In this document: piece after piece, positions 46,502-54,972 of the stretch
Layout of the letters: every line of letters begins with the position of its first letter
How positions within the stretch are numbered: position 1 is the first letter of the stretch
Source of the DNA: Streptomyces antibioticus
GTDB lineage: Bacteria > Actinomycetota > Actinomycetes > Streptomycetales > Streptomycetaceae
Assembly (NCBI RefSeq): GCF_002019855.1
Contig: NZ_CM007717.1
Coordinates: 3,493,326-3,557,325, forward strand
DNA: 64,000 nt
Reading direction: 5' to 3'
Translations under genes and position numbers: made by a program
Notes under the pieces: generated by a model
The model's input: the letters and a program-made list of their open reading frames with translations, nothing else
Databases searched by the model: none
What the model was told of the DNA's origin: nothing

Positions 46502-47695
46502 ATGACCACCCCGCGCCCCGCCACCGACCTCACGGCAGACGAAGCCCGCCGCATCGCCCTGCGGGCCCAGGGCTTCCTCGGCACCCCCGACCGCAGAGCC
46601 GGCGTCCGCGGCATCCTCCGGCACCTCGGCGCCGTCCAGCTCGACACCATCTCCGTCCTCGCCCGCTCCCACGAACTCATCCCGTACGCGCGCCTGGGCG
46701 CCGTGGGCCGCACCACCGTCGAGAACGCCTACTGGGGCACGGAACCGGGCACCCCCGCGCGCCCCCACGCCTTCGAGTACTGGTCCCACGCCGCGTGCGT
46801 CCTCCCCATCGAGGAGTGGCCCCACTTCGCCTTCCGCCGCCGCGCCTACCGCAACCGCCCCCACTGGAGCCACCCCCTCCCCGAGGGTGCCTACGAGCAG
46901 GTGATCAAGCAGCTCCGCGCCGAGGGCCCCCTGACCGCCACCGAACTGGGCGGCGCCAAGAAGACCAGCGAATGGTGGGACTGGTCCGGCACCAAGGTCG
47001 CCGTCGAACGCGCCCTGATGTACGGCGAAGTGGTCTGCGTCGAACGCCGCGGCTGGAAACGCGTCTACGACCTCGCCGAACGCGCCGTACCCGCCGACCT
47101 CCTGCACGACGACCTCGACGACACCGAATGCCTGCGCCGCCTGGTCGCCCTGGCCGGACAGTCCCTGGGCGTCGGCACGCGCGCGGACATCGCCGACTAC
47201 CACCGCCTCAAGGGCGAACAGGTCGACGCGGTGATCGCTGACTCCGGCCTGGTGCCCGTCACCGTCGAGGGCTGGTCCAAGCCCGCCTGGGCCGACCCCG
47301 CCGCCCTGGCGGCACCGCCGCGCGGCCGCCACCGCACCACCCTGCTGTCGCCCTTCGACTCCCTCGTCTGGGAGCGGGCCCGCACGGAGCGCATCTTCGG
47401 CTTCACCCACCGCCTGGAGGCGTACGTCCCCAAGCCCAAGCGGATCCACGGCTACTTCGCGATGCCCGTCCTGGCCGGCGGCCATCTCGTCGGCCGCGTC
47501 GACCCCGCCCGCGAGGGCCGCACGCTCGTCGCCCGGCAGATCACCCTGGACGGCCCCAAGGCCGTCCCCGCCGTCGCCCAGGCCCTCCTGGAAGCCGCGA
47601 CCTGGGTGAACTGCACCGACGTACGCGTGGAACGCGTCGACGCCCCCGAACTGCGCGAGCCCCTCACCAGAGAACTGACCCGCGCGCTCGCCTGA
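46502..47695 (+). CDS. YcaQ/AlkX-like DNA glycosylase (HTH_42 family)
   Basis: A 397-residue winged-helix protein of the HTH_42 family, to which E. coli YcaQ (AlkX) and Streptomyces AlkZ belong; these remove bulky N-alkylated bases and unhook interstrand cross-links. The catalytic motif is QLD at 46-48 (GAVQLDTISVLARSHE), the QxD form of YcaQ-like enzymes, rather than QxQ of AlkZ-type self-resistance enzymes. Other family blocks: YWSHAACVLPIEEWPHF, LSPFDSLVWERARTERIFGF and HGYFAMPVLAGGHLVGRVD. A housekeeping repair role is therefore more likely than self-resistance. ATG start at 46502. Confidence 0.88.
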   Translation: MTTPRPATDLTADEARRIALRAQGFLGTPDRRAGVRGILRHLGAVQLDTISVLARSHELIPYARLGAVGRTTVENAYWGTEPGTPARPHAFEYWSHAACVLPIEEWPHFAFRRRAYRNRPHWSHPLPEGAYEQVIKQLRAEGPLTATELGGAKKTSEWWDWSGTKVAVERALMYGEVVCVERRGWKRVYDLAERAVPADLLHDDLDDTECLRRLVALAGQSLGVGTRADIADYHRLKGEQVDAVIADSGLVPVTVEGWSKPAWADPAALAAPPRGRHRTTLLSPFDSLVWERARTERIFGFTHRLEAYVPKPKRIHGYFAMPVLAGGHLVGRVDPAREGRTLVARQITLDGPKAVPAVAQALLEAATWVNCTDVRVERVDAPELREPLTRELTRALA

Positions 47696-47723
47696 CCCGG
47701 CACCGACCCGTCGCAGACCCGGC

Positions 47724-48470
47724 TCAGCGGATCTCGAGGATCTTCTCCCGCATCGCGTACACCACCGCCTCCATCCTGGAGTGCAGTTGCAGCTTCTCCA
47801 GGATGTTGCGCACATGGTTCTTCACGGTGTTCTCGGAGATGAACAGCTCCTTGGCGATGTCCCGGTTGTTCATCCCGGTCGCCACGAGCTTCAGCACCTC
47901 CAGCTCACGGTCCGTCAGCCGCGGCGCCGGCACCAGCCGCCGCTCGTCGGTGCGCTGGATCATCGACTTGAACTCGGTGAGCAGCTTCGACGCCATCGAA
48001 GGACTGATCTGCGACTGCCCGTCGGCCACCGCGCGAATCGCGGTCGCCACCTCGTCCGTGGAGATCTCCTTGAGGAGATATCCGGTCGCCCCCGCCTTGA
48101 TCGCCTCGTAGAGGTCGGCCTCCTCGTCGCTGATCGTCAACATGATGATCTTCGCGCTGGGGGCCACCTCCTTGATCGACGTGCACGCCTCGATCCCACC
48201 GCGCTTCGGCATCCGTACGTCCATCAGCACGATGTCCGGCAACAGATCGGCCGCCTTGTCCACGGCCTCCGCACCGTCCCCCGCCTCGCCGACGACCTGG
48301 ATGTCCTCCTCGGCCGCGAGCACGATCTCCAGTCCGCGACGGAACAGAGCATGGTCGTCCACGACAAGGACTCTGATCGGCTCCCCGCGCGAGGCACCCC
48401 CGTCCGGGCCCATGCCGACGACGCCGCCGTCGGCATCCTCGTCACGCATCGGTCCGAAGCTGTCCGCCAT
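47724..48470 (-). CDS. orrA: Orphan NarL/LuxR-type response regulator
   Basis: A 248-residue regulator. GGGGAGGAACG directly before the ATG at 48470 is an excellent ribosome site. The receiver domain (about 32-150) has the acidic pair Asp38/Asp39, phospho-acceptor Asp84 in IVLMDVRMPK, Thr in MLTISD and Lys in GYLLKEIS, so it is phosphorylatable. The LuxR HTH is at about 185-245 (LTDREVLKLV-type block, ISENTVKNHVRNILEKL). No histidine kinase is adjacent. Position and type match the orphan regulator OrrA of S. coelicolor, reported to work with the kinase OhkA in development and antibiotic control; the symbol rests on this context. Confidence 0.88.
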   Translation of the reverse strand: MADSFGPMRDEDADGGVVGMGPDGGASRGEPIRVLVVDDHALFRRGLEIVLAAEEDIQVVGEAGDGAEAVDKAADLLPDIVLMDVRMPKRGGIEACTSIKEVAPSAKIIMLTISDEEADLYEAIKAGATGYLLKEISTDEVATAIRAVADGQSQISPSMASKLLTEFKSMIQRTDERRLVPAPRLTDRELEVLKLVATGMNNRDIAKELFISENTVKNHVRNILEKLQLHSRMEAVVYAMREKILEIR

Positions 48471-48522
48471 CGTTCCTCCCCCTGAAGGCTACGGCCGTGG
48501 TCGTGAGCCATCGCCAACCCAA

Positions 48523-48551
48523 GGCAACGGCCCACCGGTTGGGCCGTTGCC
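48523..48551 (-). terminator. Hairpin between hpf and orrA
   Basis: Perfect 12-bp inverted repeat GGCAACGGCCCA / TGGGCCGTTGCC (48523-48534 and 48540-48551). A second 10-bp stem (48616-48625 and 48641-48650) lies closer to the hpf stop. Either may end the hpf message before orrA, which is on the same strand. Confidence 0.6.
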
Positions 48552-48703
48552 GCCATGATTCCATGCCTGGACGACAACGAGGTGACACAGAAGGGCGCGA
48601 AGGGGTCGCACACGGGTGCCCCTGGGGGCGCACACGCGCTCCAGGGGCACACCGCTCAGCCGTCACCGCACGGCCGTCACCGCATGGCTTTCACCTCATG
48701 GGA

Positions 48704-49396
48704 TCAGCCGCCCAGCGCGCCACCCGCCTCGGGAGACTGCGCCTGGGCCACCATCGGGTCCGTGCTGAGGTGGATCACGCCGTAGTCGTAGGCGTGGCGC
48801 CGGTAGACGACGCTGGGTTCCTTCGTCTCGGAGTCGACGAACAGATAGAAGTCGTGGCCGACCAGCTCCATCTCGTAGAGGGCCTGGTCGAGCGTCATCG
48901 GTGCGGCGACGTGGGTCTTCTCGCGCACCACGAGGGGGCCGTCGCCCTGCACCTCCAGCGAACCGATCTTCTTCGTCGGCACACCGTCCGACACCCCGGC
49001 CGGCACGGGCTGGCCATTGCCGTTGAGCGTCGCCACACCCGGGACGACGTCCGGCACCTCCGCCGCGCTGATCCGGCGCGAACCGCGCCGCGTGTACCGC
49101 TTGTCATGCTGCTTGCGCAGTTGCGCATCGAGCTTCTCGGCCGCCAGGTCGAGTGCCGCGTACGGGTCGCTGGCCGCCGCCTCGGCCCGGATCACAGGGC
49201 CACGGGAGCGGAGCGTGATCTCCACTCGGTCGCACCGGTCGGCCTGTCGGGGGTTGGGCTCCTTGGACACCTCGACGTCGAGGCTGATCACCTTGCCGTC
49301 GAGCTTCTGGATCTTCTCCAGGTTCAGCTTCTCGGCCACGTGCTTGCGGAACCGCTCGGGCACCTCGGTCTTGCGGCCCTTGACGACGATGTCCAC
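48704..49396 (-). CDS. hpf: Ribosome hibernation promoting factor, long form
   Basis: Binds the 30S subunit and pairs 70S ribosomes into inactive 100S dimers in stationary phase or stress. The start is the GTG at 49396 (VDIVVKGRKTEVPERFRKHVAEKL) with CGGAG 7 bases before; 230 residues. The N-terminal domain (1-105) is the S30AE ribosome-binding fold (LDAQLRKQHDKR at its end); after a linker, the C-terminal dimerisation domain (about 170-225) has ALYEMELVGHDFYLFVDSET and VVYRRHAYDYGVIHL. This is the long form of Gram-positives. Upstream neighbour comF and downstream region match the mycobacterial order hpf-secA. Confidence 0.95.
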   Translation of the reverse strand: MDIVVKGRKTEVPERFRKHVAEKLNLEKIQKLDGKVISLDVEVSKEPNPRQADRCDRVEITLRSRGPVIRAEAAASDPYAALDLAAEKLDAQLRKQHDKRYTRRGSRRISAAEVPDVVPGVATLNGNGQPVPAGVSDGVPTKKIGSLEVQGDGPLVVREKTHVAAPMTLDQALYEMELVGHDFYLFVDSETKEPSVVYRRHAYDYGVIHLSTDPMVAQAQSPEAGGALGG

Positions 49397-49712
49397 GCAG
49401 AACTCCGTTCCCGGATCACTCCGCTTCTCCGCGGAGCGTCTCCCTTTTGCACCAGGCTCCGGTGAGCACCGGAACCTCGGACTTGGTGACTTCCACCTCC
49501 TCCTCCCCCATGGACGAGATCTACACCCCAGGTGCTGCGCGCGCCATAACCGGAAACCGCAGCACGGCATTCGGATATGAGAGGTGTGGCCTGCGGCTTT
49601 CCCTCACAACCGAACATATCTCGCCCGGACGGATGTCGTCACCCTCTACCGCGGCGTACCTCCGTTCAGGTGAATTGGCCCTCTCATTACCTGCAACGAC
49701 GCAAGTTCTCCC
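49397..49712. promoter_or_regulatory. hpf upstream region
   Basis: A 316-bp gap between the comF stop and the hpf start, both on the minus strand. It is AT-richer than its surroundings near 49550-49720 (CGGATATGAGAGG, CAATTCACCTGAACG on one strand or the other), fitting a regulated promoter for hpf. No clear operator or terminator was found, and no gene. Confidence 0.4.
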
Positions 49713-50729
49713 TCAGTTCCGGTTTATTTCGAAGGAATCCGGCGGCGCCGCCACGACAGCCGCGCAGAGCACCTCACCGGCCCCGCACCCGCCCACACCT
49801 CCTCGTCCCGCTCCGGCACCGGACGGCCGTACCTCTCTGCCTTCCCGAGTGACACCCGCGTACACCGCCCTTCCTCCCTCACCACACTCCACCCTTCCCA
49901 TACGGCCCGCGCGACTCACCCGCTCGGGTGCGCCGCGACCCATCGTGCGCCCCGCGCGCGGCACCCGCTCGGGCGCCGTCCGGGCTTCTTCACCACGGGG
50001 GGTGCGCGGGGTCGGTACCGGCGTCTCCGGCGCCGTGGACCCCACCGCCCGGACTGCCCGGACCGCCCGCGCCGCCTCCGCCAGGGACGCGCCCGTCGTG
50101 ACCAGATCGTCGACGAGCACCACGGGACCGCCGCCCAGCACCCGCGCCCCGCCGGGCACCACCGTCAGCGCACCCACCAGGTTCTCCAGCCGCTCCCGCG
50201 CGCTCAGCCCTGCCTGGTCGGCCACCGCCCGCCGCTGCCGCAGCACCGCGGCCACCCGCACCGACATCCCGGCCCGCCGCAGCTCCCCGGCGGCGACGAG
50301 GGCGATCCGGCGGGCGGGGTCGTGGCCTCGGGCGCGGGTGGTGGCGGGGGTGGAGGGGACGGGGACGAGCAGAATGTCACCGGGGGGAGGGGGCCCCTCC
50401 CCCTCCCCCACCCCCTCCTCCCCCAACCCCACCCGCACCGCCCCCGCCAACGCCACCCCCAACGGTCGCGCCAGCGCCAGCACCCCGCGCTCCTTGTGCG
50501 CGAGCAGTGCCGCCCGTACCTCGTCCGCGTACCGAGCCGCCGCGTGCACGGCGGGCAGCCCGGGCGGTTCGGGGACCGGCCGTACCCGGAAGGGCGCCGT
50601 CCCGCCGAGTACGGCGCGGCATTCGGGGCAGAGCACCTCACGGTCCCGCCCGCAGCCGCCGCACTCGGCGGGCAGGACCAGCCCGGCGAGCTCCTGCCAC
50701 CAGTTGCGAACGCCTTCCATGTCGTTCAC
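49713..50729 (-). CDS. ComF-family phosphoribosyltransferase-like protein
   Basis: A 338-residue protein starting at a GTG at 50729, or ATG at 50720. The N-terminus has a four-cysteine zinc site (Cys23, 26, 34, 37 in AECGGCGRDREVLCPEC). The phosphoribosyltransferase fold follows, with LVPVPSTPATTRARGHD and the PRPP motif VVLVDDLVTTGAS at 203-215. ComF proteins support DNA uptake in competent bacteria, but actinobacterial members have no proven role. Normally the last strand follows soon after the PRPP loop; here about 90 residues (230-320), rich in Arg/Gly/Pro/Glu, are inserted before LCAAVVAAPPDSFEINRN. Same strand as lpqB, after a terminator. Confidence 0.88.
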   Translation of the reverse strand: MNDMEGVRNWWQELAGLVLPAECGGCGRDREVLCPECRAVLGGTAPFRVRPVPEPPGLPAVHAAARYADEVRAALLAHKERGVLALARPLGVALAGAVRVGLGEEGVGEGEGPPPPGDILLVPVPSTPATTRARGHDPARRIALVAAGELRRAGMSVRVAAVLRQRRAVADQAGLSARERLENLVGALTVVPGGARVLGGGPVVLVDDLVTTGASLAEAARAVRAVRAVGSTAPETPVPTPRTPRGEEARTAPERVPRAGRTMGRGAPERVSRAGRMGRVECGEGGRAVYAGVTREGREVRPSGAGAGRGGVGGCGAGEVLCAAVVAAPPDSFEINRN

Positions 50730-50858
50730 TGTGCCAATGCGGGAAGGGTCGGGCCACCCCTGTGGATAAGTGGCGGAAGGGCCTGTGGAAAAAGAAACGG
50801 ATCAGCGTCGGCCGGTCCCACCGGCATCACCCGGCACTTCTTTCACTCACGGGCGCAT

Positions 50859-50894
50859 AAAAAACGGGACCCCCGGGTATGAACCGGGGATCCC
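50859..50894 (-). terminator. Rho-independent terminator of mtrA-mtrB-lpqB
   Basis: An 11-bp stem (50866-50876 and 50884-50894) with one G-U pair in the minus-strand RNA, followed on that strand by six T (50859-50864). It lies 54 bp after the lpqB stop and is the clearest intrinsic terminator in the window. Confidence 0.9.
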
Positions 50895-50947
50895 TCTCGA
50901 AACACGCTCACGCGACGCCCGCATCCGCATCCGTCACGCCTTCACGG

Positions 50948-52783
50948 TCACCCGGGATAAAACGCGACGGAGGCCGTCTCCTTCAGTGTCCGCCAGCCGC
51001 TCCCGCCGGGCAGCCACAGCAGCCCGTCGTCGGAGGTGGCGAACAGCGGTGCGTCGCTGTTCTCGGAGGCGGCGATGCTGTTGACCTCGGTCAGACCGGG
51101 CAGCGCGGCCGATTCGGGGATCGAACCGTCGCTCTGCACGTACTGCACCTGCTCGACCCCGCCGGCCTCCTGACCGACGACGACGAGCCGGCTGTCCCCG
51201 GCCCACGACACGGCGGAGACGCGCTCCAACTCAGGGGTGGCGGACCGCAGTTCCTGGACGGACACGGAGGTCTTGCCCTCGCTGTCCTCGGTGCGTTCGA
51301 GGCGCCCGATGAGCAGGGACTGCTTGCCGTCCTTGTCCACGACGAGCGCGATCCGCGCCCCGTCGGCCGCGACCCGTACGGCGTCGATCCGGCCGTCGAG
51401 GCCGGGGGTGAGGACCTCCAGGGCGGGCCCGGCGCCCTTCTCCAGCAGGAGCAGTCGCGGGGCGGCGGGGTCGCGGTCGGCGATCCACAGGTCGCCCTGG
51501 GCGTCCCAGGTGGGTGTGGTGAGCCGGTCGGCCTCCGTCTTGCCGGCGCTCTGGAGGACGGGTTCGCCGAGGGAGCTGCCGGTGACGGTGCTGGTGACGT
51601 AGAGGGCCTTGCCGTCGAGGGCGACACCGGCGGCGCTGTGTTCGTCGCGGGCCACGGCCACCGAGCGCAGCGCCTTGGTGCCGTCGCCGAGCGCGCCGGG
51701 CACGGCGTCGGACCGGCTGTCGCTGCCGACGCTGCTGGGCATGCGGGCGAGCCGGTGGCGGCCGTCGATGAAGTACAGGTAGCTGGGGTGCTCGTGCGAG
51801 CCGCGTGCGGCGACGGCGGTGGCCTGCTCCTCGGTGAGGGAGCACAGTTGCCGGCCGCCGGCGCGCAGGGCGATCTCGTCGACGGTGGGGGTGAGGTTCT
51901 GGAGGGTGAAGAGCAGTTGCGTGGCCATCTCGTCGCACTTGCTCTGCCCGATGTGGGCCGCCTTGTCGTTGAGCGGCACGGTGAGCTTGTTCTGGTCGTC
52001 CGGCGTCAGTGAGGTGACGTGCGGGGACAGTGCGGTGCCGGTGGGGAAGCTGGAGCGGACGACGGGCCGCAGCCAGCTCGTGGGGCCGTTGAGCAGGGAG
52101 CGCACCATCTGCGTCATGGGTTCGACGCGTTCGCGGACGTAGACGGGGTCGGCGACGGCCAGGGGCTGTCCTGATCCGGCGGCCTCGGTGCTGGACGCGA
52201 AGTAGTACTTGTTGACGGACATGTAGTTCCGCTGGAAGTCCGACTTGCCCATGATGACGCCCTGGGGCAGGGCGTCGATGCGCCACTGCCGGGTCTTCTT
52301 GTCGCGGACGAGGTGCACGGTCTCGCTGTAGGCGCCGGCGGAGGGGCTGTAGGACTGCTGGGCGTCGATCTGGGCGACCTTGGTGCCGGTGAGGACGAAG
52401 GCGTAGTCGTCGCCGTCCTCCCAGGCGCCGGAACGGCCGGTCTGGGTGCCGGGGCCGTCGGCGAGGACGGTGGTGCTCCGCTCGGGTTCCCATTTCTGGG
52501 CGGCGCGGGTGGTGAGGTACTGGCGTGCGGTCGCGTAGCTGGAGTCGTCGCTGGTGAGGGCTTCGAGGAAGCCCTGGACGATCTCGGAGGGCGGCGCGTC
52601 GTCGCGGGGCGGCATCGCGAACACGCGGACCTGGATGTCCTGGCGCGGTGTGGACTCGACGCCGCGCAGGTCGCCGCTGTCGGGCATGGAGGCGCACCCG
52701 GCCAGCAGTACGACGCCGCAAGTGGCGTAGGCCACCGCGCGCCCCGGCGTGCGCCGGGTGTGCCCGTCGCGGTCAGCGCCCAC
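50948..52783 (-). CDS. lpqB: Lipoprotein LpqB
   Basis: A 611-residue lipoprotein that works with the MtrAB system; in mycobacteria LpqB contacts the MtrB sensor domain. The GTG at 52783 is chosen because GGGGAG precedes it; it overlaps the end of mtrB by 11 bp. Lipobox LLAGC with Cys30, then an N-terminal region with two NTF2/Gmad-like modules (APPSEIVQGFLEALTSDD) and a C-terminal beta-propeller-like part (GDLWIADRDPAAPRLLLL, VSWAGDSRLVVVG). The order mtrA-mtrB-lpqB is conserved in actinobacteria. Single terminator after it. Confidence 0.95.
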   Translation of the reverse strand: MGADRDGHTRRTPGRAVAYATCGVVLLAGCASMPDSGDLRGVESTPRQDIQVRVFAMPPRDDAPPSEIVQGFLEALTSDDSSYATARQYLTTRAAQKWEPERSTTVLADGPGTQTGRSGAWEDGDDYAFVLTGTKVAQIDAQQSYSPSAGAYSETVHLVRDKKTRQWRIDALPQGVIMGKSDFQRNYMSVNKYYFASSTEAAGSGQPLAVADPVYVRERVEPMTQMVRSLLNGPTSWLRPVVRSSFPTGTALSPHVTSLTPDDQNKLTVPLNDKAAHIGQSKCDEMATQLLFTLQNLTPTVDEIALRAGGRQLCSLTEEQATAVAARGSHEHPSYLYFIDGRHRLARMPSSVGSDSRSDAVPGALGDGTKALRSVAVARDEHSAAGVALDGKALYVTSTVTGSSLGEPVLQSAGKTEADRLTTPTWDAQGDLWIADRDPAAPRLLLLEKGAGPALEVLTPGLDGRIDAVRVAADGARIALVVDKDGKQSLLIGRLERTEDSEGKTSVSVQELRSATPELERVSAVSWAGDSRLVVVGQEAGGVEQVQYVQSDGSIPESAALPGLTEVNSIAASENSDAPLFATSDDGLLWLPGGSGWRTLKETASVAFYPG

Positions 52784-54971
52784 GAGTCGTCTCCCCTTGT
52801 TCGTCCGGGCCGTCCGCCGCGCGGTGCGCGCGTCCCGGTACCCCGCTGTGTGCCGCGTCCTTGGGTCCCTGCTCCGGTGTCCCGCCGGAGTTGCCACGCC
52901 CCGTCTCTGCACCGGACGAAGAGCCCGCCCCGGAGCCCGCCGTCGTGCTCGCCCCGGAACCTGCAGTCGATCCCGTCGATCCCGTCGGCCCCGTCGCCGA
53001 CCCGTTCCCCGCCCCGCCGGCCGGCGGGCCTCCCGTCGAGGGCCGGGGCACCACGCGGGCGCCGTTGCCGGGCAGTGCCGTGGGGTCGGCCGTGGGGGTG
53101 GCCGCGGACAGCCGGGGTGCGAGCGGGGTGTGGGCGGGCGACCGCTGTTCGGCGGCCGGCTGCACGGGCACGGTGGCGCTCTTCTCGCCGCTGCCGCGGG
53201 GCAGACCGGCGTCGTCGAGGCCGCGGTTGCGGCGGGAGTCCTTGGGTTCCAGGGGTATCGGCGAGCCGCGCAGCGGTTCGTCGGCGGTCCGGGGCAGGGT
53301 CAGCCGGAACTGGGAGCCGCCGCCGGGTTCGCCCCAGGCCTGGAGCCAGCCGCCGTGCAGGCGGGCGTCCTCCAGGGCGATGGACAGGCCGAGGCCCGTT
53401 CCGCCGGTGGTACGCGCGCGTGCGGGGTCGGCTCGCCAGAAGCGGCTGAAGACGCGGGTGGCCTCGCCGGGCTTGAGTCCGACGCCGTAGTCGCGGACGG
53501 CGACGGCGACGGCGCCGCCCGCCGAGGCGAGTTTGACGACGACGTCCTTGCCCTCGCCGTGTTCGACGGCGTTGACGACGAGGTTGCGCAGGACGCGTTC
53601 GACGCGTCGGGCGTCGGCTTCGGCGACGACGGGCTGCTGGTCGCCGAGGACGCGTATGGCCGTGCCCTTGCGGTCGGCGAGGGGTGCGGCGCCGCTGACG
53701 ACGCGGCGGACGACCTCGCGCAGGTCGATGGGTTCGGCTTCGAGGGCGGCGGCGCCGGCGTCGAAGCGGCTGATCTCGAGGAGGTCGGCGAGGAGCGACT
53801 CGAACCGGTCGAGCTGGTCGGCGAGGAGTTCAGCGGACCGTGCGGTGACGGGGTCGAAGTCCTCCCGTGCCTCGTGGATGACGTCGGCGGCCATGCGGAC
53901 GGTGGTCAGCGGGGTCCGCAGTTCGTGCGAGACGTCGGAGACGAACCGTCGCTGCATCCGCGACAGGTCCTCCAGTTGCTGGATCTTGAGCTGGAGGTTC
54001 TGCGCCATCTTGTTGAAGGCTTCGCCGAGGCGGGCGATGTCGTCCTCGCCGGTGACCTTCATACGTTCCTGGAGGCGTCCGGCGGACAGCCGCTCGGCGA
54101 TCCCGGCGGCCATGCGGACGGGTGTGACGACCTGCCGTACGACGAGCCAGGCGACGGCGCCGAGGAGGACGACGACGAAGAGTCCCGCGGTGGCCAGGGT
54201 GCCCTTGACCAGGCTCAGCGACTTCTCCTCCTGGGTGAGCGGGAAGAGGTAGTACAGCTCGTAGGGGTCGCCGTTGGGGTCGTTGAGCTGTTTGCCGATG
54301 ACGAGGGCGGGCTGGGATTCCTTGTTGGTGCTGTAGCGGATGCGGGTGTAGCTCTGGGCCGCGCCGGTGTTGGTGTTGATGTGGGAGCGCAGGTCCTCGG
54401 GGACGCTCTTGTTGGGGTTGACGTCGCCGGAGGCGCGCGGGCCGCGGCCGCCGCCGCTGTCGTCGCCGGGGGGCAGGGTGACGACGTCGAAGGCGCCCTG
54501 GCCGCCGCTGGACAGCGACGACACGAGTTGGCTCATCCATTCGATGACGTTCTGCGGGTTGCCGTCGCCGGGGCTGCCGTCGGTGGCGGTCTCGTCGGCC
54601 TTCTGTTTGGCGACGGCGAAGCCGCCGGTGGCCTGGCTCTGGGATGCCTTGACCTTGGCCTCGAGCAGTCCGTTGCGGACCTGTCCGATGACGACGAAGC
54701 CGAGCAGCAGGACGACACCGAGCGACATCAGCAGGGTGGTGGCGACGACCCTGAGCTGGATGTTGCGCCGCCACAGCCGCATGACGGGCAGCAGCGGGCG
54801 GCGCACCCAGCGCAGCAGGAGCCTCAGGACGGGGCTGCCCTGCACTCCGCCTTGGAGCAGGCCTCCTTCGAGGAGGTTTCCGAAACGTGAACCCATCGTC
54901 TTACGGCCGACAGGCCGCTCCGGACGGGCCCCGGACCGGCCGGGGGCCGAAGCGGCACTGTCCCCGCGCAT
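52773..54971 (-). CDS. mtrB: Sensor histidine kinase MtrB
   Basis: Membrane histidine kinase for MtrA. I use the ATG at 54971 (MRGDSAASAPGR, 732 residues), which directly follows the mtrA stop (TGACATG); a GTG at 55004 inside mtrA is possible. TM1 about 76-97, an extracellular sensor domain about 98-257, TM2 about 258-281, HAMP to about 335, HisKA with His349 in RRFVSDVSHELRTPLT, then the HATPase with NLVVNAVEHG (N box), YGVGLKPGE and TGGTGLGLSI (G boxes). The C-terminal 130 residues are a Pro/Gly/Ser-rich tail not needed for catalysis. All catalytic residues are present. Confidence 0.95.
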   Translation of the reverse strand: MRGDSAASAPGRSGARPERPVGRKTMGSRFGNLLEGGLLQGGVQGSPVLRLLLRWVRRPLLPVMRLWRRNIQLRVVATTLLMSLGVVLLLGFVVIGQVRNGLLEAKVKASQSQATGGFAVAKQKADETATDGSPGDGNPQNVIEWMSQLVSSLSSGGQGAFDVVTLPPGDDSGGGRGPRASGDVNPNKSVPEDLRSHINTNTGAAQSYTRIRYSTNKESQPALVIGKQLNDPNGDPYELYYLFPLTQEEKSLSLVKGTLATAGLFVVVLLGAVAWLVVRQVVTPVRMAAGIAERLSAGRLQERMKVTGEDDIARLGEAFNKMAQNLQLKIQQLEDLSRMQRRFVSDVSHELRTPLTTVRMAADVIHEAREDFDPVTARSAELLADQLDRFESLLADLLEISRFDAGAAALEAEPIDLREVVRRVVSGAAPLADRKGTAIRVLGDQQPVVAEADARRVERVLRNLVVNAVEHGEGKDVVVKLASAGGAVAVAVRDYGVGLKPGEATRVFSRFWRADPARARTTGGTGLGLSIALEDARLHGGWLQAWGEPGGGSQFRLTLPRTADEPLRGSPIPLEPKDSRRNRGLDDAGLPRGSGEKSATVPVQPAAEQRSPAHTPLAPRLSAATPTADPTALPGNGARVVPRPSTGGPPAGGAGNGSATGPTGSTGSTAGSGASTTAGSGAGSSSGAETGRGNSGGTPEQGPKDAAHSGVPGRAHRAADGPDEQGETTRGR

Positions 54972-54972
54972 G

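Noticed and set aside
46502..47695. Antibiotic self-resistance (AlkZ) gene of a biosynthetic cluster
   Set aside because: Motif is QLD, not QxQ, and neighbours are core genes with no biosynthetic enzymes.
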